Positions 32,132 to 39,500 of a DNA stretch of 48,925 nt are shown here, piece after piece. This DNA is from an uncultured bacterium (GTDB lineage Bacteria; Bacillota; Clostridia; Christensenellales; UBA1242), in NCBI GenBank assembly GCA_949474265.1, contig CASXBC010000002.1, positions 1 through 48,925 on the forward strand, given 5' to 3'. The position numbers and the translations under genes are program-made. The notes under the pieces were generated by a model, which saw only the letters and a list, made by a program, of their open reading frames with translations, did not search any database and was not told the DNA's origin. Position 1 is the first letter of the stretch, and each line of letters opens with the position of its first letter.

Positions 32132-33544
32132 GTGAGTCACCCGAGCATGCTTTTAGCGGCACAATTTACATCAGTTCATGCAGTATTAATTGCTGCAATT
32201 TTTGTTTTACTTCTTTGTTCTTCATTCTTTTCAGCAAGTGAAACAGCATTTTCATTTATGAATGTGATAAGAATAAGAAGCATGGCAGAAAACAAGGTTA
32301 AGGGAGCTAGAAAAGCTCTTTATATCTCAGAACACTCTGACCGTGTGCTTACAACTATCCTAGTTGGAAACAATATAGTAAACATTTTGTCAACCACCAT
32401 TTGTGCATATTTACTTTCACAATTTATTGACAATGCAACATTGCTCAATGTTATGAACACCGTTGTTATGACAATCATTATTTTGATTACCGGCGAAATT
32501 TTGCCAAAAAGCATTGCAAAAGCACAACCAGAAAAGTTTGCTGTCAAAATTGCAGGGGTTATGTATTTCTTGATGAAAGTGCTTTTCCCAATAGTAATTT
32601 GCTTCTATGGACTTCAAAAACTCTTTACAAAGAAAAAGACATTGGAAAATGAATCCAATATCACTGTTACAGAAGATGAACTTGAATCAATCATTGACAC
32701 TATGCAAGAAGAAGGTGTTTTGGAAGATGGGGAAAGTGATATAATTCAAGGAGCCATCAAAATCAAAGAAGTTACTGCGCATGACATAATGACACACAGA
32801 GTGGATGTAGTCTTTTTAGATGTAAAAACCTCTTTGGAAGAGGTGGAGAAAAAATTTGTTGAAAACCAATATAGCAGAATGCCTGTTTACAGCGAAAGCA
32901 CTGATAACGTTGTTGGTGTGTTAAATATAAAAGACTATTTCACTGCAAAAATAAAAGGCAAGCAATTTCAACTTAAGGATTTGATGCACAAACCTCTTTT
33001 CACTGCAGAAAACACCAATGTTGACACGCTGATTCAAGAAATGCAAAAGGCAAAAAAGCATCTGGCTGTTGTGCTTGATGAAAATGGCGGGGTTTCTGGA
33101 ATTGTTACTATGGAAGATTGCACAGAAACTGTTTTTGGTGAGATTTATGATGAAACTGACCAAGATGAAAAAGAACCTGTTTTTGAAAAAATTGGTGAGA
33201 ACGAATATGTGATTGACCCAGATATTTCAATTGAAGACTTGTTTGAAAAACTTGAAGTTGAAAATTTGCCAGAAAATCCATATCAAACATTAAACTCATT
33301 TTTGTTTGGACTCTCAGAAGATGTGCCAGAAAATGGAACAGTATATGAGCATTTTACAATAGACGAGATAATAGATGATGAAGGAAATTTGACAGAGCAT
33401 AAGATTAATATGGTTTTTACGGTTACAAAACTTGTAGACCACAAAATTGAAATGGTCAATTTGAAAATTGTTTATCTTGATGAAGAAGGACAAGGGAAAT
33501 CTGAGCCGTCTGAAAACGAGGAATCATCTGAATCAAAAAAATAA
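32132..33544 (+). CDS. CNNM/CorC-family membrane protein with CBS pair (hemolysin-type)
   Basis: A 470-residue protein of the CNNM (DUF21) family, implicated in Mg2+ or other cation export at the plasma membrane. Seen: the DUF21 core with FFSASETAFSFMN (about 31-43), LVGNNIVNILSTT (about 73-85) and a membrane GEILPKSIAKA (about 124-134). Two CBS domains follow (about 213-335; AHDIMTHRVD, YSRMPVYSES, VVLDENGGVSGIVT), and then a CorC_HlyC domain (about 350-440; ENEYVIDPDISIED). The acidic tail EPSENEESSESKK is extra. The GTG start at 32132 has AAGGAG 8 nt upstream. A terminator follows, shared with the convergent HAD gene. Confidence 0.92.
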   Translation: MSHPSMLLAAQFTSVHAVLIAAIFVLLLCSSFFSASETAFSFMNVIRIRSMAENKVKGARKALYISEHSDRVLTTILVGNNIVNILSTTICAYLLSQFIDNATLLNVMNTVVMTIIILITGEILPKSIAKAQPEKFAVKIAGVMYFLMKVLFPIVICFYGLQKLFTKKKTLENESNITVTEDELESIIDTMQEEGVLEDGESDIIQGAIKIKEVTAHDIMTHRVDVVFLDVKTSLEEVEKKFVENQYSRMPVYSESTDNVVGVLNIKDYFTAKIKGKQFQLKDLMHKPLFTAENTNVDTLIQEMQKAKKHLAVVLDENGGVSGIVTMEDCTETVFGEIYDETDQDEKEPVFEKIGENEYVIDPDISIEDLFEKLEVENLPENPYQTLNSFLFGLSEDVPENGTVYEHFTIDEIIDDEGNLTEHKINMVFTVTKLVDHKIEMVNLKIVYLDEEGQGKSEPSENEESSESKK

Positions 33545-33553
33545 TTGTAACTT

Positions 33554-33586
33554 AAAAAAACGGTCAATTTGACCGTTTTTTATTTT
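33554..33586. terminator. Bidirectional terminator
   Basis: AAAAACGGTC (33556-33565) pairs with GACCGTTTTT (33571-33580) around AATTT, with A and T runs on either side. The stop of the minus-strand HAD gene is at its edge. Confidence 0.88.
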
Positions 33587-34305
33587 GTTTTTATAGCTGA
33601 AGTTTTGTCATTTGATATTGAAGCTTTGTGTTTGAGATAGGAAACCACAGCATGCAGACCTTTTCCAACGCCGAAGCATTGCGAAGAGGTGCGGATAAAC
33701 AATTTCTTTCCACCGTTGATTTCTGCATGAAGTTCTTTTCCAACATCCAAACCATATTTTTGTGGATTCATAGAAAGCTTGTATCTAGGCACTGTTGAGT
33801 TATATTCTTTTAGAAGATTCTTTTTGGCATATATAAAAAGCTTTTCTCTATCGCCAATGTTTGCTTCAAGCATCATTGCATCAGTTTTCATATCTCCAGC
33901 GAAAACACATGTGTCAATTTCGCCTTTTTTGTCAATCATTCTTACAAGCCTTTCTACGCCATCTTTCTTTTCGCCTCTTGGAAATGGAATGGGATTTAAA
34001 AGCTTGAAATGTAAGCCGGCTCTGTGGTCAATCGCAGATATGTTTTCACAGTTGTTTTCAATCAGAAAGGTAAACCTTTCACGGATATTTTTTGGCAGCT
34101 GAAAAAGTGAAGAGATAAGGTCACTTGATATTGAAATTTCTGGATTGACTGAATGCCATGCAGATGTAATGACGCAAATATCTACATTTTCGTTGTAAAA
34201 ACTTACAAATTCTGATAAGCCGTCAATAAAAATGGTGCTTTTCAAACCGGAAACATCATCAAAAGTTCCATTGTAATCCAAAAATAAAAGTCCTCTTTTT
34301 TCCAT
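33580..34305 (-). CDS. HAD-superfamily-like hydrolase with an atypical first motif
   Basis: A 241-residue protein with a HAD-like layout: motif I LFLDYNGTFDD (about 7-17), motif II in CVITSAWHS (about 49-57) and motif IV VFAGDMKTDAMML (about 139-151). The second Asp of the usual DxD is Asn here (D-Y-N), which is unusual for phosphatases. It may lack phosphatase activity or use a different reaction. The C-terminus (FIRTSSQCFGVGKGLHAVVS) recalls the last motif of sucrose-phosphate-phosphatase-like HADs but is not diagnostic. The start ATG 34305 lacks a ribosome site; a near-consensus promoter ends 6 nt upstream. Confidence 0.72.
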   Translation of the reverse strand: MEKRGLLFLDYNGTFDDVSGLKSTIFIDGLSEFVSFYNENVDICVITSAWHSVNPEISISSDLISSLFQLPKNIRERFTFLIENNCENISAIDHRAGLHFKLLNPIPFPRGEKKDGVERLVRMIDKKGEIDTCVFAGDMKTDAMMLEANIGDREKLFIYAKKNLLKEYNSTVPRYKLSMNPQKYGLDVGKELHAEINGGKKLFIRTSSQCFGVGKGLHAVVSYLKHKASISNDKTSAIKTK

Positions 34306-34311
34306 ATTTAA

Positions 34312-34340
34312 ATAATACAACAAGATGCTTTTTCTGTCAA
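34312..34340 (-). promoter_or_regulatory. Leaderless promoter, clearest example
   Basis: On the minus strand a perfect TTGACA (34340-34335), a 17-bp spacer and TATTAT (34317-34312), then only six bases (TTAAAT) before ATG 34305. Any normal start point falls at or next to the A of ATG. Confidence 0.8.
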
Positions 34341-34419
34341 TAAAGAAATTTGAAATTAGTTTAAAATTATTGTGTTTTTTGGCTTAAATATGATAAAATA
34401 AATTTATTAAGGAGAAGTT

Positions 34420-34812
34420 ATGCAAGAAAATATTATTAAACCACATTTGGTTAAGCCAATCTTAGAAAAAGTTGTTTATGAAAAAAATCAGTTGCCACAG
34501 CCAAATGCTGTGATAAACATCAAACCTCAAGATGAGATTGATGTCAGAAAAGTGTCAGAAGAGGTTGTGAAGGTTACACTTACAAGAACTCTTTTGATTT
34601 CGCCAGCAAATCTTATGAAAACAGCAGTGACAATGAGCATTGATATTCCTGTTGATTCAATTGAATTTGCAAAGCTTGATGACCCAAAAGAATATATTAA
34701 AAACAGTCAACCTGTGAGAATTTTGATTTCTTATGTTTCAAATGTTTTGACAAATCTTACAATAAACACTATTTTGGGACCTATTGTAACACCACCAAAC
34801 ATTCAAGAATAA
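34420..34812 (+). CDS. SecB-like fold protein (putative)
   Basis: A 130-residue, mostly beta protein. The C-terminal half shows the order of the SecB chaperone: paired strands (EVVKVTLTRTLLISPANLMK, AVTMSIDIPVD), then a helix plus final VRILISYVSNVLTNLT and GPIVTPP, close to the SecB ending with a Ser-x-x-x-x-Thr helix and Pro-Pro. SecB binds unfolded precursor proteins, and SecB-like proteins also serve toxin-antitoxin pairs. I recall this similarity rather than having measured it. It stands alone between a HAD gene and tRNA-Gly. AAGGAG lies 6 nt before the ATG, and TGATAAAAT upstream is the probable -10. A palindrome GTTTGTTTTTAAACAAAC follows the stop. Confidence 0.55.
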   Translation: MQENIIKPHLVKPILEKVVYEKNQLPQPNAVINIKPQDEIDVRKVSEEVVKVTLTRTLLISPANLMKTAVTMSIDIPVDSIEFAKLDDPKEYIKNSQPVRILISYVSNVLTNLTINTILGPIVTPPNIQE

Positions 34813-34885
34813 GTTTGTTTTTAAACAAACATTTATTAAGTTTTTAAGTGCTTAATTATATTTTTGCTTCATTTTTGAAGCAGAT

Positions 34886-34959
34886 GCGGGTGTAGTATAT
34901 CGGTAATATATGGGCTTCCCAAGCCCGAGAGGTGGGTTCGACTCCCATCATCCGCTCCA
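34886..34959 (+). tRNA. tRNA-Gly (anticodon CCC)
   Basis: A 74-nt cloverleaf: acceptor GCGGGTG with CATCCGC, D arm GTAT/ATAT, anticodon arm TGGGC/GCCCG with loop TTCCCAA (anticodon CCC), T arm GTGGG/CCCAT with loop TTCGACT, discriminator T and encoded CCA. It reads GGG codons, which are rare in such an AT-rich genome. A hairpin GCTTC-ATTTTT-GAAGC lies directly in front of it and may aid 5' processing or end the upstream transcript. The cupin gene begins 38 nt later. Confidence 0.95.
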
Positions 34960-34996
34960 ACTATATTGTATAAAAAGTCTTTTTAGGAGGGTTGTT

Positions 34997-35332
34997 ATGA
35001 AAGTTATAAAAAAATCAGCAGAAAGTGTAAAATTAGAGCCTGCACATGATGGTGCTGGTAGCAGAAAATTGTTTGTATCAAACGATGAAATTAAGAACAT
35101 TCAAGGGATAACTCATGGTTGGTTGAGAGCGGGCGGAGTTTTTGAATGGCATAAGCATGATGACTGTAATGAGTTTATGTATGTCCTAAAAGGCAGTGGA
35201 GTTGTTAGAGATGAGGATGGAGAGTATTCATTTAATGTTGGAGATTTTTTTATATTTCCACTCGGAACATATCATGAACAAAGGAATACAGGCAAAGAAA
35301 CTTTTGAAGCTGTTTTTATAAGAACTAAATAA
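34997..35332 (+). CDS. Small single-domain cupin protein
   Basis: A 111-residue cupin. Motif 1 is AGGVFEWHKHDDCNEFMYVLKG (HxH plus Glu, about 41-62), motif 2 is GDFFIFPLGTYHEQRNTG (about 78-95), giving the usual 2-His/Glu/His metal set. Small cupins bind Fe, Mn, Zn or small ligands and may act as isomerases or sensors; the role here is unknown. The start ATG 34997 has TAGGAGGG 6 nt before it; an earlier in-frame start at 34910 would lie inside the tRNA and is rejected. It could be transcribed with the tRNA. Confidence 0.85.
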   Translation: MKVIKKSAESVKLEPAHDGAGSRKLFVSNDEIKNIQGITHGWLRAGGVFEWHKHDDCNEFMYVLKGSGVVRDEDGEYSFNVGDFFIFPLGTYHEQRNTGKETFEAVFIRTK

Positions 35333-35333
35333 T

Positions 35334-35461
35334 TTTTGATTACCGCAAAATCAAAATTCTGTCGCAAAATCAAAATTGATTTAATTTTTGATTTATTTTG
35401 ATTATTTTTGATTTTTATGCTAAAATTTAGCCGTCGCGAAATCAAAACTGAAAAATCAAAA
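35334..35461. repeat. Cluster of eight ATCAAAA/TTTTGAT heptamers
   Basis: TTTTGAT occurs at 35334, 35386, 35396 and 35406; its complement ATCAAAA occurs at 35350, 35369, 35441 and 35455. GTCGCAAAATCAAAA (35361) and GTCGCGAAATCAAAA (35433) are 15-bp near-repeats. Left and right blocks can pair as a long AT-rich hairpin. It fills the gap between the cupin and PNPOx genes and may be regulator sites, a terminator or both. Confidence 0.5.
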
Positions 35462-35519
35462 AAAAGACTTTGCTGTTAGTTGACACAAATAAACTAAAAA
35501 GGCTTTAGGAGAATTGAGC

Positions 35520-35942
35520 GTGACCAAAGAAAAATTGTTTAAATTTATCAAAAGGCAAAAGACTGCATTTATTTCTTCAGTTGATGAAGAAGGTTATCCT
35601 ATGACAAGGGCAATGCTTTCTCCAAGAGAAATTGATGGCAATGACATTTATTTTTCAACCAATACTTCTAGCAAGAAAGTTGAGCAATATAAAAAGAATA
35701 ATAAGGCATGCGTTTATTTTTATAAGCGTGGCATATTTAAGTATCAAGGTGTGAGTATCAGGGGCACAATGCAAGTTTGCACTGACCAATCAACAAAAGA
35801 TAAAATTTGGAGGTTTGGAGACAAGTTGTTTTACAAACAAGGTGTAACCGACCCAGACTATTGCGTTTTGAAATTTACAGCACAAGATGCTGAGTTTTAT
35901 TGCGATTTCAAGATTGAAAATATTAAGTTTAATGGTAAATAA
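35520..35942 (+). CDS. Pyridoxamine-5'-phosphate-oxidase-fold (FMN-binding) protein
   Basis: A 140-residue split-barrel protein of the PNPOx-like group that binds FMN or related flavins. Seen: TAFISSVDEEGYPMTRAML (about 15-33), DIYFSTNTSSKKVEQYKKNN (about 41-60), CVYFYKR and SIRGTMQVCTD (about 80-90), the standard order for the small stress-related or general flavin-binding members. The GTG at 35520 is chosen because TAGGAGA lies 7-8 nt upstream; a TTG six bases earlier is too close to it. The heptamer cluster lies upstream and may control it. A clear terminator follows. Confidence 0.82.
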   Translation: MTKEKLFKFIKRQKTAFISSVDEEGYPMTRAMLSPREIDGNDIYFSTNTSSKKVEQYKKNNKACVYFYKRGIFKYQGVSIRGTMQVCTDQSTKDKIWRFGDKLFYKQGVTDPDYCVLKFTAQDAEFYCDFKIENIKFNGK

Positions 35943-35968
35943 TCACGAGTGAAATTCGTGATTTTTTC
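35941..35968 (+). terminator. Terminator of the PNPOx gene
   Basis: ATCACGA pairs with TCGTGAT around a 7-nt loop and leads into six T. Confidence 0.88.
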
Positions 35969-36593
35969 AAGGTTGATATAGCATGCAAGGAGTTGTGTCT
36001 TATTCGTAAAATTAAGTGAAGACATTTTAAAAACATAAATAGCGTTTACGCATTCACTCTTACTAAAATATTGCAGTTTGTTCTTTTACTTGTTTAAAAT
36101 AATGTCCTTTGCCATGTGTTGACGTTTAAGCTTATTTGAAAATCTATAGCCAAAAATAAAAGTTTGGGCTATGGATATTTTTATTTCAAAATATACATGT
36201 AGATAATAAAATTCAATTGAATGTTTTAACTGACTATTACTTGTGCGGAAAGTTTGTGGGTAATGTTAAATTATTTGTGTCGCACTGAAAATGATTTAAG
36301 ATTGTTTAAATTTATAGTATAAATGTAGCTGTTTTTAACTATAGTTTTGCTGTTTGAATGGAGAATGTAAAATTGTAAAACATGTCAAAAAAGCAATAAC
36401 GGTGCTGGAAAATTTGTCAAATTTACTTATTTTAACATAAATTTCTGCTTTTTTATTTGGTAATTGCAAAACTTTATAGTAAAATAAATTGAAAAGCTTA
36501 TATATTTTTCTATTTATCTAATACTAAAAGAAAAAAGGTTGGTCTATCTTTTTCTTTTATAATTTGTTTTATAAGCAAAAAATGAGGTAGAAT
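35969..36593. other. Gene-free AT-rich leader region before the giant surface gene
   Basis: I find no gene or known RNA in most of this stretch. Near its end is a perfect 11-bp inverted repeat, TAAAAGAAAAA (36525-36535) with TTTTTCTTTTA (36549-36559), around a 13-nt loop. TATAAT (36557-36562) overlaps the right arm and could be the -10 of the giant gene, with about 25 nt of leader carrying a weak GAGG ribosome site before ATG 36594. Confidence 0.5.
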
Positions 36594-39500
36594 ATGAGAA
36601 TATTTAAAAACATAAAAAAATACATGTTTGCAATAGTTTGTAGTATTTTTGCTCTTTCGACAGGGTTTGTTTTTATCGCAAATTCTATGGGAAGCAATTT
36701 TTCTAGTGCTACTATAAATCCTAGTGACAGCAATGCAAATATCAATCTTGGAGATATCTTGCTTGATGGATATCAAACAGGAAGTAAAAAGTTTGACAGG
36801 GATGTTGTAAATGCGTTGTATGAAAAACTTACAGGAAAGGTAAATGCAACTCTTGCTGATGTTAAGGCCATGATTGATGAAATCCCTGAAAGTGACTATT
36901 ATGCAAAGTTTAACAACACAGCATCTTATGTCCCAACCTTTGATGAAGAATTTAAAAAAGGAAGTCCAATTGTTCGTTCTGATACTTTAAGAGCAAACGC
37001 TGGCGGAAAAGATATTGTTTTCAGTTTCGGTGGTTATGAAAATCAAGTTGGTAAACGCATTAATTATGAATGGACAGTTACATCCCTTACAAAGGCAGGA
37101 AAGCAATATGTGACTTCTGGTGATGCAGATGAATCTAAGAAAGACCACGTTATTGCAACAATCTGGTTGGCAAACACAAACAACAACAAAGTAAAGACTG
37201 CACAATTTCAAAATTTTTCTTCTTCCTCTGTGATAAGCGGTTATCTTTCAAATATTTATGGTACAAGTAAAATTCGTGTTCAAACCTTGAATGCTGGCGG
37301 TTATAAATTAAATAGCAATGGTATTTCTCCTACATATTATTCAAAAAGACTTGACAACGAATGGGCTCAGTTTACAATGCCTGAGGCAACAGGTAGTTTG
37401 ACAGACTTTATCGTTACACCTGCTTATATAAATTATCAGGGCACAGGGAGTTACAAAGAGTCCTCAGATTCTGAGAGATTGGAGGTTAACACATCTTATA
37501 TCGCTCCAAATTTACATGGAAATGATTATGATTCAGCAAAAACAAATCTTTTCAAAAGTACTACTTCAACTCATTGGCAAGATTGGAAAGATGACTATTT
37601 GTGGCTTCCATGTAATACTGAAGTTGGAAGTTATGGAAACTTTAATGGAGAAAGGTCTTATTGGCGTTTAGGATTAAACCAAGGGCTTAATGGAAGTGCA
37701 TCTCAAGCAGCTTGGCTTCGTTCTGACGTTGCTGCGGCTTCTACTCAAACTCAAGGAAGAAGTCAGGCACTTGCTTATGGAAATGATGCAAGCAAAAACT
37801 CATATTTGTTGTCAAATGTCAATGCAACATATTATGTTCGTCCTGCACTGCACTTGGATTTGACTGCTTTGGAAGCGGCTGTTGGAGAAAAAATACCAAC
37901 AGAAATTGAAACAGTTTACAGTGGAGAAATTCAAGACCTTGACAGTTTGTTTGCAAGCGGTGTGATTGATTGGTACAACGAAGATGTAATTTCAGTTGAT
38001 GCAGTTAAAGGGAATTTAACTGATGCAGGCAGTCATACCTTAACAATAACTTTAAAAGATGACTATTACGAATTTGATGGTGAAGAACATTCAGTTCGAA
38101 CTAAAGATATTGCAATCAAAATTTTACCAAAAGAAGTAAACATCAACACTCTAAATATTGACAAGTATGGTAGGTTGATGGAAGGCAAAGAAATAGAGAT
38201 AATTGAAGCTATTGCCAAGAGAGACATTGGCACAGATAGGGCTCCAATTTTTGCACTTCAATATCGCTCTGCATCTAGCAGTATCTGGACAACTAATATT
38301 CCAAGCACTCCAGGGAATTACTTTGCTAGAGCCTATATAACAAATCCAAATACAAGCAATTACACTTTGAAAGACCCTGGAGAGACTTCCTTCTCTAGAC
38401 CAAAAGACCCTACTACAACACCATGGTTTGCTTTTGATGGCATGGATGGAGATGCAGTAACATCAATCACAACAGGCTGGTTGACAACAGTGAAATACAA
38501 TGGACAGCAACAAAGCTTTAAATTGACAAACAATGCAAGCGGTTCGGGACTTAGTGGAATTATTGTTGGCAAGCGTAGTGCAGGGTTAAGTTACAATCAA
38601 GCTACCGGAGAATTTTTAGCTAAGGAAGTTGGCACTTATACCGTTGTTGTATCACTTAGTGATGGTGGAGCAAATCATCAATGGGATGACAGCTTGGGTG
38701 CTGGGACCACGAGAACAGTTACCTTAAAAATCGTTGAAACTGAGCTTAATGTCACTATAGTAAATGCTGATGACTTCAAAGAGAACTTTGCTATTGGCAC
38801 TGTGGAAAATGCAGTGCTGTCTGTGACAGGTATTTGCAATGAAGAAGCTGTTAAGCTTAATGTTTATTATAAAAAAGTTTCTGATGGAATCATTATTGAC
38901 AGGGCGGAGCCAGGTGATATAGTTCAAGTTGGAAATGAGATAACAATCACGTTGTCGCTTGAAAAATTGGTTGACCCAGATGCTCAGTATGCTTTGTGTG
39001 TTGAACTTGCTACGGATAGTTCTGCTCCTTCAACAAACAAAAATTATGTTATTTCGTCAACAGACTCAGAGATTGATTTCTTTGTTGTGACAGCAACCAT
39101 ATCTTCTGTTGACCTCAATTGGCAATATGAAAATGAGTTGTTGGGAATTAATGCAATTGGACTTGATACAACGGGCAATTATTCAGCAACTGTAGTTTAC
39201 AATGGCAAGGCTTTTGTTGTTGGCTTTGATAAAACAACTCTTCCAAGGGGACTTGTTGTTGATTATAAGATAACTTATACAGATGTCTCTGGAAATATAA
39301 AACCAGAAACACAATGTCTCAATGCTGATACTTACACTATTACTGCAACTTTATCAACTCTTAGAGGTTATGAACTTGACAGCAGTATTCAAACAGTTCA
39401 CATTGCAACTTTATATCTTCAATCCGCATACATTGATGTAAACGATATAGTTTACACTGCAAATCCGGTTTATACAGGCAGACCTCAACAAATCAAGCCT

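Noticed and set aside
34810-34882. Palindrome GTTTGTTTTTAAACAAAC and hairpin before tRNA-Gly as riboswitch
   Set aside because: Both are simple palindromes without conserved riboswitch cores; they are more likely a weak terminator and a tRNA processing hairpin.
34910-34996. Longer start for the cupin gene
   Set aside because: It would translate part of tRNA-Gly; the ATG at 34997 has its own ribosome site.
35514-35519. TTG start for the PNPOx gene
   Set aside because: It is only about 2 nt from the ribosome site; the GTG at 35520 has proper spacing.
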